DNA of 64,000 nucleotides from JAJRTE01 sp964418585 (GCA_964418585.1 CAYQMG010000188.1:85434-149433), one strand, 5' to 3'. Counted from the stretch's first letter, positions 37,929-47,173 are shown. The notes: generated by a model from the sequence alone, not told the origin. Made by a program: numbers and translations.

Positions 37929-39680
37929 ATGCAATTTGGCAAGTACAACCTGATTGAGAAAATCGGCGAAGGAGGGCTTGGAGAGGTGTTCTTCGCCCAG
38001 AGCACCGCTCAGGTCTCGTTCGCCCGGGAACTGGTCATCAAGCGTGTTCATCACCGCCTGGCGCAGGACGAGGAGTTCATGAAGCGGTTCGTTCTCGCCG
38101 CCGAGCAGGGCGCCTGTCTGAACCATCACAACATTGTCCAGACCTACGAGTCCGGGGTGGCGGACGGGCAGCACTACGTGGCACAGGAGTTCATCGACGG
38201 ATTGACCCTGGAAGCCATTCTCGACCGGCACGAGCGTCAGCTTCTGGCCATTCCGTTCGAGATCACCATCGAGATCATCTTGCAAGTATGTGAAGCGCTC
38301 ACCTATGCATACTGGGCGCGGGATGACCGTGGGCGGCAGCTCCACATGGTTCATTGCAATCTCAAGCCCTCCAACATCATGATCAACCGGCACGGAGTGG
38401 TCAAGGTATGTGACTTCGGCCTCATCAACGCGGGCCATCACATGGGCGCCGGTCAGGGGAGTCTGATGCTCCGAATGGCCGCCTACATGTCGCCCGAACA
38501 GGCCAAGGGAGAGGACATCGACAACCGTTCCGACATCTTTTCCTTGGGGGCCATCTTCTATGAGATGTTGACTCTGAAGCCTTTGTTTGTGATGGACAAC
38601 CCGTTGCAAACCCTGCGCATGGTGCAGGAGGGACGTTGCGAGGAGCAGCTTCAGGAGTTGGCGGAGCACCCGGTGGGGAAGGGGCTGCTGCCATTGCTCA
38701 AGAGCATGTTGGGCGCGAGTCCGTGGGACCGACCCACGGAGGCCAAGCAACTGATTCCTCACCTGCGCGGCGTGCTCAGCCGGTTGTCTCAGCAGGCCTA
38801 CCTGCCCAACTGGATCCAGGAAGAGATGGAAGCTCTCCCCACGGCCCGATCCACCATTCCGGTCGTGGGGGATGCCATCCCCGGCTCCCAGGGGGCCGAA
38901 CAGACGCCACCGCCTCCGCCGGGCGCCGGCAAGCCCGCCACCTCGGCCGCGGCGCCCCAGGGCGCTCCGGCTCCTTCGGTGGCCGGGGCGGGAGACACCC
39001 AGCGACTGGCCGTGGCCGGGACGACCACGGGCGCCCAGGGCTCCCCGTTCGACGCCCTGGCTGCACGCCTGAACGACCTGCTTCGAACCATTGACCGGAA
39101 ACACATCATCGTGGGCGCCGTGGCTCTGGGCGTCATCTTCTTCGGGTCCGTCGCCATGGTGGCGTTGCGGGGATCGGGGGGCGAAACAGTGGTCAAGGAG
39201 GCCGGTCCCACCATGACCCTGCTCCGGGTCACCTCCAATCCACCGGGGGCCCTCGTCTATGTGCCCGGGGAAATGAATCCACGTAGAACCCCGTTCGAGA
39301 TCCCGGTTCCCCTGGCTGCCGGATACACCAATCTCCGCGCCACCCTCGACGGGTATGAACCGGCCAACGCCCGGGTCCTCCTGCGTCCAAACGTGGTCAA
39401 CCAGTACAACTTCGTACTCGTGAGCGCCGAGCAGGAGATGGGAACACTCGAGCTGTCGGTCTATCCGCCCGAGGCTCGAGTCTATCTCAACGACCAGCTT
39501 CTGGAAGGGGTCGAGGGCGCCTATCGGCGGCAGTTGATGGCAGACAAGCCCTACGTGATCAAGGTGGAGCGCGAAGGGTATGCCACCAAGGAACAGGTGA
39601 TTCGCGTCCCTGCAGACAGCACGAAGCGGGTCGAGATCGCCCTGGACCTGTTGCCGGAGCAGCGCTACGTCTCGCCATGA
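37929..39680 (+). CDS. PEGA-domain protein kinase homologue, predicted pseudokinase
   Basis: A 583-residue transmembrane protein with a full kinase fold: glycine loop GEGGLG (13-18), VAIK-type Lys38 (LVIKR), DFG 162-164 and MSPEQ. The catalytic loop reads HCNLKPSN instead of HRDLKPSN: Arg143 is Cys and the catalytic base Asp144 is Asn (codon AAT, 38358-38360). Loss of the base normally abolishes or strongly lowers phosphotransfer, while the Lys and DFG needed for ATP binding remain. A Pro/Ala/Gly-rich linker (about 310-375), a membrane segment (about 390-413) and two PEGA-like domains follow. A TPR lipoprotein gene begins 49 nt later, a likely envelope partner. The ATG has only a weak ribosome site. 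Confidence 0.92.
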   Translation: MQFGKYNLIEKIGEGGLGEVFFAQSTAQVSFARELVIKRVHHRLAQDEEFMKRFVLAAEQGACLNHHNIVQTYESGVADGQHYVAQEFIDGLTLEAILDRHERQLLAIPFEITIEIILQVCEALTYAYWARDDRGRQLHMVHCNLKPSNIMINRHGVVKVCDFGLINAGHHMGAGQGSLMLRMAAYMSPEQAKGEDIDNRSDIFSLGAIFYEMLTLKPLFVMDNPLQTLRMVQEGRCEEQLQELAEHPVGKGLLPLLKSMLGASPWDRPTEAKQLIPHLRGVLSRLSQQAYLPNWIQEEMEALPTARSTIPVVGDAIPGSQGAEQTPPPPPGAGKPATSAAAPQGAPAPSVAGAGDTQRLAVAGTTTGAQGSPFDALAARLNDLLRTIDRKHIIVGAVALGVIFFGSVAMVALRGSGGETVVKEAGPTMTLLRVTSNPPGALVYVPGEMNPRRTPFEIPVPLAAGYTNLRATLDGYEPANARVLLRPNVVNQYNFVLVSAEQEMGTLELSVYPPEARVYLNDQLLEGVEGAYRRQLMADKPYVIKVEREGYATKEQVIRVPADSTKRVEIALDLLPEQRYVSP

Positions 39681-39729
39681 TGAGTTGTTTGGCCGTCGTC
39701 ACAGGTGTCATGATCAACAGGAGCGCCCC

Positions 39730-41493
39730 ATGCGAATTTCGGGTCTTACCATCTCGCGCACCGTTCTGGTCTGTCTCTCCGCTACTTTGATCGCGGGCGC
39801 CGGCTGCCACCGACAGCCCGAACCGCAGCCCATCGACCCCTTCCTGGCCGTGTCGAACCCGGAGGAAGCAATCAAGGTCTATGGAGCGGCCACCAAGAAG
39901 CACCCGAACGACCCGACGGCGTGGCGGGAACTCGGCCAGGCTTATTTGGGGGCGAATCGGTATCAGGACGCGGTCCGGGCGCTGCAACAGGCCACTCAGC
40001 TCGATCCCACCCATGCCAACACCTGGGCTCTGCTCGGACTGGCGTACAAGAAGCAGAAAAAAACGAGCGAAGCTGCTTCCGCGTACGGGCAGGCATTGGA
40101 CCGGTCGCCCGAAAGCAAGGAGTACCTGGAAGCGTACCGGCAACTCATGGAGGCGGAGGGGCGGCACCGCGAGTTCGTGGCCAAGGTGGTGGACAAGGTG
40201 GCCGTGGACGCCTCGAGCGTCGGTTACCTGAACAAGCTGGCCAAGGAGTACTTGCGGGCAGGAGAGGTGGAAGCGGCCGGTGAGGCCGCCAAGGCGAGCA
40301 TCGCGCTGAAACCGGATCAGCCTGACGTCCAGTTCCTGCTCGGACAGGCATTGGAGCGGCAGGAGAAGTTCGAAGAGGCCATCACCGCCTATCTCGCCCT
40401 GCTCAAGCTCGACCCTTCACGGACTCAGGCGATGATAGGCCTGGGCCGAAGCTACTTCGCCCTCCACGACCTCGACAAGGCAGAGACGAGCTATCAACAG
40501 GCCCTCACCCGGTCCCCCAATGACGTTGAGGCATTGCAGGGACTCATCCGCGTCTACCTCGAGACCGAGGACCTGGCCCGCGCCTCCAGCTTGCTCAGAG
40601 AGGCGCTCGCACTCGCCCCGGAAGCCATCCCGTTGCAGGTGGCTCAGGCAGAACTCTACCTCAAGCAAGGACACACCGGCCAGGCCCTCACGCTCCTCAA
40701 AATGGCCGCCGTCCATGCGCCGAACGACTTCCAGCTAAACAAAATCATGGGCATCGCCCTCCTTCGATCCGGCCAGCCCGAACGGGCGCTCGAGGCCTTC
40801 GACCGCGCCGCGGCAGCTTCCCCGGGAGACCGCAGCATCCTGCGCTACCGCTGCCAGGCCCTCCGAGAGGCCGGCCGCATCGCCCAGGTGGAAGCCCTGT
40901 GCAAGGACGTGGAACTCCCCGAAGACGCAGTCACCATCGTCACCGTGGAAACCCCCGTCCGCACAGGCCGATCCTCCCGGAACAACGCCGGACTCCCCAA
41001 ACCCGCCCCTCTGCCCAGCGGCCTCGTGTCCAGCGTCCCCGTCCCGGATACCCTCGACCGGGCCGCCGCCCGGCAGGCGTTCCAGGAAGGACAAAAATAC
41101 TTCAAGGCCGGAGAATTCGACAGCGCAGCAGAGGCATTTCGAAAGGCCACAAAACTCGACGCCTCCAACCCCAACTACCACTACAACCTCGGCGTCACCT
41201 ACGCGGTCATGTACCAGTATGAACTGGCCGCAGAATCCTTCAAAAAGGCGCTCGCCCTCAATCCGAGAGACATCGACGCCCTGTACAACCTGGCCACCAC
41301 GTTCTTCAAGATGGGCGCCTACCAGGAGGCCATCACCGCCTACCGGCAGGTCCTCAAGGTCCGTCCCAATGACAAGGAGGCCTACAAGGGCATGGGCGCC
41401 GCCTACGAGGCGCTCGGTCAGCTCTCCAAGGCCAAGGAATGTTACCGCCTCGGCGGCGGTCAACCCGGCCTGGAGGCCGAGGAGATCGAATAG
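39730..41493 (+). CDS. TPR-repeat lipoprotein
   Basis: A 587-residue exported protein with lipobox AGAGC (Cys near 26). It consists almost wholly of TPR units, recognisable from the Gly8/Ala20/Pro32 pattern: about nine before residue 380 and three more at about 455-570, separated by a Ser/Pro/Arg-rich linker. ATG 39730 follows CAGGAG. It is probably co-expressed with the kinase homologue and may scaffold an outer- or inner-membrane complex sensed by its PEGA domains (inference). Third-position use becomes C-rich in the last third. Confidence 0.88.
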   Translation: MRISGLTISRTVLVCLSATLIAGAGCHRQPEPQPIDPFLAVSNPEEAIKVYGAATKKHPNDPTAWRELGQAYLGANRYQDAVRALQQATQLDPTHANTWALLGLAYKKQKKTSEAASAYGQALDRSPESKEYLEAYRQLMEAEGRHREFVAKVVDKVAVDASSVGYLNKLAKEYLRAGEVEAAGEAAKASIALKPDQPDVQFLLGQALERQEKFEEAITAYLALLKLDPSRTQAMIGLGRSYFALHDLDKAETSYQQALTRSPNDVEALQGLIRVYLETEDLARASSLLREALALAPEAIPLQVAQAELYLKQGHTGQALTLLKMAAVHAPNDFQLNKIMGIALLRSGQPERALEAFDRAAAASPGDRSILRYRCQALREAGRIAQVEALCKDVELPEDAVTIVTVETPVRTGRSSRNNAGLPKPAPLPSGLVSSVPVPDTLDRAAARQAFQEGQKYFKAGEFDSAAEAFRKATKLDASNPNYHYNLGVTYAVMYQYELAAESFKKALALNPRDIDALYNLATTFFKMGAYQEAITAYRQVLKVRPNDKEAYKGMGAAYEALGQLSKAKECYRLGGGQPGLEAEEIE

Positions 41494-41548
41494 CGTCAGA
41501 GACCGCTTTCCTTCAGCATCTTCCTGTCGGTTTTTTTTCGTTTTCGGA

Positions 41549-41572
41549 AAATCGGACAACGTTATCCGATTT
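41549..41572. repeat. 24-bp near-perfect palindrome, candidate operator
   Basis: Half-sites AAATCGGACAAC and (on the other strand) AAATCGGATAAC differ at one position, so 22 of 24 bases are symmetric. No T-run follows, which argues against a terminator. It stands in a locally AT-rich, 317-nt gap (41494-41810) that holds no gene, about 140 nt upstream of the promoter of the AbrB-like gene. Confidence 0.55.
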
Positions 41573-41708
41573 ATGGAATTGCTTGATCAGAGGGCAAGGT
41601 ATGGTGGACTTTTCGATTGGATTCTGGAATGAATCGGCCCGTTGTGGGTTCGTGTTTGGATGGCATGGGAACTTGATGACCTGTCTTGGTCCAGTTGGTT
41701 TGGTTGTC

Positions 41709-41737
41709 TTGACACGATGGCAGCAGCGGATTATGTT
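41709..41737 (+). promoter_or_regulatory. sigma70-type promoter of the AbrB-like gene
   Basis: TTGACA (41709-41714, perfect), 17 nt, TATGTT (41732-41737, 4 of 6). The leader to ATG 41811 would be about 67 nt. The surrounding gap is AT-richer than the rest of the window. Confidence 0.58.
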
Positions 41738-41810
41738 AGGGGGGCCGAGGGTGCTGTATTGGCAACCTACTGTCAAGACCAGAAGTACGATCTAGTTGGG
41801 AGTTTCTCAA

Positions 41811-42209
41811 ATGGTTGCGAAAAAGAAGGAACGAGGGGATCTGGTTCTGTTTTACCGTCGTGCGCGGGAGGCCGCGAAGCGGGGTTTGACGGCTAAGGAG
41901 TTTGCGAAGCAAGAAGGGACGCTTGCGAACAACATTTCTGCACGACTCTATGAGTGTGTGCTGGAGGGAATGGAGCCGGTGAGGTTCAAGGAGGCGGAGG
42001 CCGGGGGGCGTCGGCGGCGTCAAGCGCCGGACAACATTTCCCAGATTACACTGTTCAAGGGACGGGCCAAGGTACCGTATCTGACGTTGAAGGTTCCGGC
42101 TCATATTGTTTCCCAGATTGGGAAGGAAGGTGATCGGATTGAGTGGAGCTTGAGCCGAGGGCGGATTGTTGGGAAGAAGGTGGAGGCGGCGGAAGAATCT
42201 GCGGAGTGA
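41811..42209 (+). CDS. small basic protein with AbrB/SpoVT-like C-terminus
   Basis: A 132-residue protein, Lys/Arg-rich. The N-terminal half (FYRRAREAAKRGLTAKEFAK) is helical and could be a helix-turn-helix. The C-terminal stretch PYLTLKVPAHIVSQIG ... GDRIEWSLSRGRIVGKKV follows the AbrB/SpoVT swapped-hairpin pattern (strand, Pro-helix, Gly-Asp, two strands), a DNA-binding fold. ATG 41811 is behind GGGAG; a start at 41796 is possible. Codon use is more A/T-rich than in neighbours. It may act as an autoregulator on the 24-bp palindrome upstream; that is inference. The GT39-like gene begins 25 nt after its stop. Confidence 0.6.
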   Translation: MVAKKKERGDLVLFYRRAREAAKRGLTAKEFAKQEGTLANNISARLYECVLEGMEPVRFKEAEAGGRRRRQAPDNISQITLFKGRAKVPYLTLKVPAHIVSQIGKEGDRIEWSLSRGRIVGKKVEAAEESAE

Positions 42210-42234
42210 GCCCGGGCGACCGGTTTGAGGCAGC

Positions 42235-43782
42235 ATGCCGGAAGGACGACGAACGCCTTCGAGGAGAAGGCTTTGCAGTGCCGTGGTGCGGTGTCTTGAC
42301 GCGAAGGTTGAGACGTGGGTGCAGGTTCTGGCATTGTTGGCTGCCGTGTGGTTCGTATTCTGCTTTTTGTGGGTATCTTTTTCCCGAATCGGGTATCCCT
42401 ACGATTTGGAGTGGATGGAAGGGGGCATGGTCACGCACAGCCTCCGTCTGCTCCGAGGAAGGTCGCTGTTCGGGCCGCCTTCCGTCGAGTTTATCCCTTA
42501 CATATATCAGCCGTTCTACAGCGTGGTCGTGGCCTTGATCGGCCACTGGGTTGGGCTGTCGATTCCTCTGGCTCGGGGTGTTAGCGTCGTTTCGACCTGG
42601 GTGGTGGCGGGACTGTTGTTTCGAACGGTTCAGCGCGAGACCGGGAGCGTTCGAGCAGCGGTGGCCGGCGTTGGGCTTTTGTTTGCCCTGTATTCGGTGA
42701 CCGGATACTGGTACGATCTGGCGCGGGTGGATACCCTGTTCATGGCGCTGGTGTTTGGGGCCCTGTATGTGGGCAAGTATCACGCGGGGCGGTGGCAATC
42801 GGTGTTGTTGGTGGTCGTCCTGATGGTGGCTGCCTACTTCACGAAACAGACCGCACTGCTTTTCGTGCCTCTGGCATTTCCGCTTCTCGCCTCTCACAAG
42901 CGCTCCCATGGTCTGGCGTTTCTCCTGGGGACGGTCTTGATCGTGACGGTCCTGACACTGGTGATCGATCAAGCCACGGACGGGTGGTACACCTATTACG
43001 TCCGGGACGTGGTGGCCTCTGAGCCGGTGAACTGGGCGCGAATTCAGGGGGGGTTCTGGAGCAAGGCGGCCGGGGATGTTCCATTTTTGCTGGCCGGTCT
43101 GGTGTTGATGGCGGTGTGGGATCTGTCGGGACGAAGTGTGCGGGAGGTGGCCGGGGCGTGTTGGTATCTTGCCACAGCGGCGGGCCTGGTTTCTGGAGTC
43201 CTGTCGTACAGTTGGCAGGGTGGATTCGACAACAATTTCCTGCCGTTCTACCTGTTTGGAATTATTCCGGCGAGTGGGGCGTTGGCCTGGGCCTGGAATC
43301 GTGGGGGCGCGCGTTGGTCCTTCGTGGCCTCGTGGGCGTTGTTGGCGCAGTTTTTCATGCTGGCCTACAATCCGGTGGCCCAGGTCCCCACGGACGAGGA
43401 GGTGGCGGACGGGGAGCGTCTGATATCGCTTTTGGCGGGCAGTGCCGGTCCGGTGTTGATTCCCGAGCATCCGTGGTATGCGGTACTTGCGGGCAAGGAA
43501 CCTTCCTATCATTCGATGGCACTGGAAGATCTTCGACACAAGCAGAAAGGGATGTGGCCGGAGGACCTTCGGGAGAGGCTTCGGGAGGGTTACTATGACC
43601 TGGTGGTGATCTCCTGGGATCCGAAACGCCGGTCGTTGGGGAACTACCCGCCGGAACTGCGCCGATACTACGAAAGGGACCAGGTCTTGCGTTTCAAGGG
43701 TCGAGCCATGGGGTCTTACGTGGGGACCTGGGCACGACCCTCTCTTGTGTACCGTCCCCGGCAGGGGAGAGGCGGAGGGTGA
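42235..43782 (+). CDS. GT39-like membrane glycosyltransferase
   Basis: A 515-residue protein with about ten membrane segments. The first periplasmic loop carries PYDLEWMEGGMV, the acidic Asp/Glu pair expected for GT39/GT83-type polyprenyl-phosphate-sugar transferases; YIYQPFYSVVVAL and FTKQTALLFVPLAF are typical of the group. The last 120 residues are soluble. It is only weakly like the other GT39-type protein at 18663-20483. It starts 25 nt after the AbrB-like gene with a poor ribosome site, so coupling is possible. Donor and acceptor unknown. Third positions are G/T-rich compared with most of the window. Confidence 0.82.
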   Translation: MPEGRRTPSRRRLCSAVVRCLDAKVETWVQVLALLAAVWFVFCFLWVSFSRIGYPYDLEWMEGGMVTHSLRLLRGRSLFGPPSVEFIPYIYQPFYSVVVALIGHWVGLSIPLARGVSVVSTWVVAGLLFRTVQRETGSVRAAVAGVGLLFALYSVTGYWYDLARVDTLFMALVFGALYVGKYHAGRWQSVLLVVVLMVAAYFTKQTALLFVPLAFPLLASHKRSHGLAFLLGTVLIVTVLTLVIDQATDGWYTYYVRDVVASEPVNWARIQGGFWSKAAGDVPFLLAGLVLMAVWDLSGRSVREVAGACWYLATAAGLVSGVLSYSWQGGFDNNFLPFYLFGIIPASGALAWAWNRGGARWSFVASWALLAQFFMLAYNPVAQVPTDEEVADGERLISLLAGSAGPVLIPEHPWYAVLAGKEPSYHSMALEDLRHKQKGMWPEDLRERLREGYYDLVVISWDPKRRSLGNYPPELRRYYERDQVLRFKGRAMGSYVGTWARPSLVYRPRQGRGGG

Positions 43783-43860
43783 AGGCCGAGTGCGGGTGAA
43801 CAGAAGGTCGACCGAGGTCGCCCGCCGGCTGTTCCCGGGAGCGTGGAGCGTGGATCCCGA

Positions 43861-43889
43861 TTGCGGGCGGTCCGCCCAGGTGTTATGCT
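43861..43889 (+). promoter_or_regulatory. possible promoter of the WD40-TRAP cluster
   Basis: TTGCGG (43861-43866), 17 nt, TATGCT (43884-43889). The -35 overlaps the inverted repeat GGGCGG-TCCGCCC. The leader to ATG 43931 would be about 35 nt. Confidence 0.45.
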
Positions 43890-43930
43890 TCTGAAAGGTC
43901 TGCTGAAGGAATCTCGGCACGGGGCGTCGG

Positions 43931-45034
43931 ATGCACAGGTTCGTCTGGCTGAGTCTGTTGTTGGTGACATTGAGACTCGAAGCCGTGGCCGGCGAACAGG
44001 ATCCGGGGCCTCCTCCCCTGACTGCTCCTCCCACGCACTCTGAATCGCTGGAAGGTCGGAAGCCTCCGATCCGGGTGACCGGAGCGCCGTACCGGGTCTT
44101 CAGTCATCCGGGGGCGGTGTTGTCGGTGGCGTTTCGGCCGGATGGTCGTGTGGTGGCGGCGGGGGATGCCAATGGGCGGGTGTGGTTGTGGCCTGTGGCC
44201 GGGACCAGCGGTTACCAGTCGATTTCGGCGCATCGCAAGGGAGTTACGGCCATTGCATTCAGCCCATCCGGGACCGAGATGGCCACGGGTGGCAAGGATG
44301 GTCTGGTGCGGGTGTGGAACCTGGAGACCATGGAGGCCGAGGCGTGGCTGGACAAGCGTCATCGGGACACGGTGACGGATGTGGCGTTTTTGGCAGGGGG
44401 CACTTTGATTGCCAGTGCGAGTGCGGATGATTCGGTGTGGGTCCGCAACGTCATCACCGGGCGTCGTCATGTGGCCTATTTTGGGCACAGCGCGGCGGTG
44501 ACTGGGATAGCCGTGGCGCCGGAGGCGTTGTGTGTGATCAGTGGTGGGCGGGACGAATCGTTGCAGAGCTGGAGCCTGGAGACCGGGGAGCAGGTGGATT
44601 TTTCGACGCAGAAAGGCAAGGTTACCGCACTGGCGCTGACCAGGGACGGTCGGATTCTCGCCTCTGCCACCGCGGACGGAGTCATCGAGATTCGTCGGAC
44701 GGACGGGTGTGGGGTTCACACGGTGGCCTTGCGGTTCGGTTCTTCCCACCGGACGGTTCGGGCGATGGTGTTCTCCTCGGATGGGCGGTGGCTCTACTCG
44801 GGCGGGGATGATCATCAGGTGGCGGTCTGGGATCTGGAGACAGGTTTTCAGGTGGAGCGAATCGTGGGCCACGAGGGTCCGGTCACCTCCCTGGCGCTCA
44901 GCGCGGCGGATCATTGGCTTGCAAGTGGCAGCCAGGACCGGACGGTGAGGCTGTGGAAGCGGACGGACGAGGTGCCGGTGGACACCAAGCGTGTCTCCTC
45001 CTCGTTGCGGGCCGTGGACGAGGTGCCCCAGTGA
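43931..45034 (+). CDS. secreted WD40 beta-propeller protein
   Basis: A 367-residue protein with a short signal peptide (MHRFVWLSLLLVTLRLEAVAG) and then seven WD40-type blades, e.g. VLSVAFRPDGRVVAAGD, VTAIAFSPSGTEMATGGKD, VRVWNLET, VAVWDLETG and VRLWKRTD. The propeller fills residues about 55-350, so the protein is one domain, probably periplasmic, and serves protein-protein binding. It is followed after 107 nt by the TatT gene on the same strand and may belong to the same transcript. Exported WD40 proteins are less usual than cytoplasmic ones. Confidence 0.85.
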   Translation: MHRFVWLSLLLVTLRLEAVAGEQDPGPPPLTAPPTHSESLEGRKPPIRVTGAPYRVFSHPGAVLSVAFRPDGRVVAAGDANGRVWLWPVAGTSGYQSISAHRKGVTAIAFSPSGTEMATGGKDGLVRVWNLETMEAEAWLDKRHRDTVTDVAFLAGGTLIASASADDSVWVRNVITGRRHVAYFGHSAAVTGIAVAPEALCVISGGRDESLQSWSLETGEQVDFSTQKGKVTALALTRDGRILASATADGVIEIRRTDGCGVHTVALRFGSSHRTVRAMVFSSDGRWLYSGGDDHQVAVWDLETGFQVERIVGHEGPVTSLALSAADHWLASGSQDRTVRLWKRTDEVPVDTKRVSSSLRAVDEVPQ

Positions 45035-45141
45035 GACGGCTGGAACGCGGGACAACAGGCGTGTTTCAAGGACCGATGGACCGGCGGCGATCCCGGGCTG
45101 CGAGCACACATGGGACGTCCGGGGTGGAGGTGCACGGTGGC

Positions 45142-46068
45142 ATGGACCGGTTGTCCACCTGGACCCGGGTGGGTCGGCTGCTCCTGGGCCTGGTCGCTCT
45201 CTCCGCCCTGACAGGGTGCTCGCCGAAACGCATGGCCGCGAACGCGGTGGGACGCATGCTGGCAGAAGGTACCTCGAGTTTGGGGGAAGACGACGACCCC
45301 GCGTTTCTGGGCGACGCACTCCCCTTCGCGCTCCTCATGATGGAGGAACTGGCGCGAGAAGCGCCCGAGAACGTGGCGTTGCGCGCCGCCCTCGCCTCCG
45401 GCTTCACCCAGTATGCTTACGGGTGGGCCGACCTCGAGGCACAGTTGGTCAAGTTCGAAGACTATGACCGGTACCGCTCATATCGTGAACTCGCCAGGAA
45501 GCGGTACCTCCGCGCACGGCAGTGGGGAATGGAAGGGTTGGCACTGGTACAGCCCGGGTTCGAAACCCAGTTGTCCGAGGATCCCTCCGCAGCGGTCGAA
45601 GGGTTGACCGAGGACACCCTGCCTTTGCTCTACTGGACCGGAACCGCCTGGCTGGGCGCCATCTCGCTTTCCGCGGATCGTCCGGACCTGATTGCGGAAT
45701 TGCCCCAGGCCACTGCATTGCTGGAGCGGGCCCTGGCGCTGGACCCGGACTACGACGACGGGGGCCTTCAGGAACTGTTCGTGGCCCTGGCCATGGCTCG
45801 AGGCCCTGGCGCTGGAGGAGGGAAGGAGGTGGCGCTTGCTCACTTTGAGCGGGCCCTGGCGCTTTCCGGCGGGCAACGAGCATCGCTGTTCGTGACCCGT
45901 GCCACCAGCGTGGCGCTGAAGACAGGGGACCGGCAGGGGTTTGTGTCCTGGCTGGAAAAGGCGTTGGCCGTGGATCCGGACGCTGTGCCCGCCTATCGGG
46001 TGAGCAACCTGCTTGCGCAGCGCAAGGCTCGATATTTACTGGAGCACGTGGACGACCTGTTTGATTGA
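45142..46068 (+). CDS. TatT-family TRAP transporter-associated lipoprotein
   Basis: A 308-residue lipoprotein: signal peptide and lipobox LTGC (Cys near 26). The remainder is helical with TPR-like repeats, matching the TatT family (TRAP transporter T component): the early segment MAANAVGRMLAEG, FLGDALPFALLMMEELA, SGFTQYAYGW and ALDPDYDDGG occur in the expected order. TatT forms a trimer that binds the partner substrate-binding protein, encoded here by the next gene 46 nt downstream. Start at ATG 45142 gives the signal peptide directly; GTG 45130 and ATG 45076 are also in frame. Confidence 0.88.
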   Translation: MDRLSTWTRVGRLLLGLVALSALTGCSPKRMAANAVGRMLAEGTSSLGEDDDPAFLGDALPFALLMMEELAREAPENVALRAALASGFTQYAYGWADLEAQLVKFEDYDRYRSYRELARKRYLRARQWGMEGLALVQPGFETQLSEDPSAAVEGLTEDTLPLLYWTGTAWLGAISLSADRPDLIAELPQATALLERALALDPDYDDGGLQELFVALAMARGPGAGGGKEVALAHFERALALSGGQRASLFVTRATSVALKTGDRQGFVSWLEKALAVDPDAVPAYRVSNLLAQRKARYLLEHVDDLFD

Positions 46069-46114
46069 GCAGTATCACCGGGGGCACTCCGGTGGGAAAG
46101 GAATTGCTGGGACC

Positions 46115-47173
46115 ATGAAAGATCGCGAGGGAATACCAAGGAGCATGAACTGGGCGCTGTTCGTCGCGTCCGTGGCTGTTTTGGCGTTGACTGTTGTGGG
46201 GGTGGAGCGGGCCGGCTGGGCAGGGGATACGGTGGTGATCAAGCTGGGCACACTCGCGCCGGAAGGGAGTGTCTGGTACGACAGCCTTCGGGAGGCGGAT
46301 CAGCGCATTCGTGCGGCCACGGATGGGCGTGTGAAGCTGAAGATCTACCCGGGCGGAGTGTCAGGCAACGAGAGTGCTGTGATCCGGAAGATTCGGTTCG
46401 GGCAGCTTCATGCGGCGAGTATCACGGCGGTCGGTCTGATCGACATCGAGCGGAGTGCGCTTGCGCTCCAGCTTCCTCGAGTCATCCAGTCGTTCGAGGA
46501 GCTTCGGTATGTGCGGAAGCACATGGAGAAGTACCTGGACGAACGTATCGAGGCCAAGAATTTCAAGGTGTTGGCCTGGGCGGAGATTGGCTGGACCTAC
46601 TTTTTCACGAAGGCGCCGGTCCGGACACCTGAGGAGCTGAAGCAGGTGAAGATGTATGCGTGGGAGGGGGATCCTCCGGCGTCGCGTGCGTTTCTCGAGG
46701 TGGGACTCAAGCCGGTCACTGTACCTTCCACCGATGTGCTTCCTGCGTTGCAGACGGGTATGATCGACGGTTTTCCCACGAGTGCCCTGACCGCGCTTTC
46801 GCTCCAGTGGTTTGGGTTGTGCAAGAACATGCTCAACATTCGGTGGGCACCCATGATCGGGGCCACGGTGGTGTGGCTGCCCACGTGGAAGAAGATCCAG
46901 GAGCAGGACCAGGCCCGGATTCTCGATATCATGGAGGATGTCCTCAAGGATCTCAACGCGCGTGTACTGCAACTTGACACCCAGGCGATCGAAGAGATGA
47001 AGAAGCGGGGCCTGAACGTGGTGGAACCGGCGGATCCTGCGGCGTGGGAGGCGTTCGCCGAGGAACTTCGAAACGCCATGCGGGGAGAGGTGGTGACCCC
47101 TGAGTCGATGGACCGGGTTCTGGCGTTGCATGCCCAGTATCAGAAAGAGCACGGAGCCACCGAATCCAGGTAG
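46115..47173 (+). CDS. dctP: TRAP transporter substrate-binding protein (DctP/TatP)
   Basis: A 352-residue periplasmic solute-binding protein of the DctP family. The signal peptide covers residues about 10-35 (MNWALFVASVAVLALTVV). The mature part begins VVIKLGTLAPEGSVWYDSL and has IYPGGVSGNESAVIRKIRFGQL, with the conserved Arg and Gln of the ligand site, FFTKAPVRTPEELKQVKMY and TGMIDGFPTS. Start is ATG 46115 or ATG 46145 (with AAGGAG too close). It pairs with TatT, but no DctQ or DctM membrane gene follows; the next gene is on the other strand. The ligand, often an organic anion, cannot be told. Confidence 0.93.
   Translation: MKDREGIPRSMNWALFVASVAVLALTVVGVERAGWAGDTVVIKLGTLAPEGSVWYDSLREADQRIRAATDGRVKLKIYPGGVSGNESAVIRKIRFGQLHAASITAVGLIDIERSALALQLPRVIQSFEELRYVRKHMEKYLDERIEAKNFKVLAWAEIGWTYFFTKAPVRTPEELKQVKMYAWEGDPPASRAFLEVGLKPVTVPSTDVLPALQTGMIDGFPTSALTALSLQWFGLCKNMLNIRWAPMIGATVVWLPTWKKIQEQDQARILDIMEDVLKDLNARVLQLDTQAIEEMKKRGLNVVEPADPAAWEAFAEELRNAMRGEVVTPESMDRVLALHAQYQKEHGATESR

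Noticed and set aside
45555..45580. GGTTCGAAACCC resembling a tRNA T-arm
   Set aside because: Lies inside the TatT coding sequence and no acceptor or anticodon arm can be folded around it.
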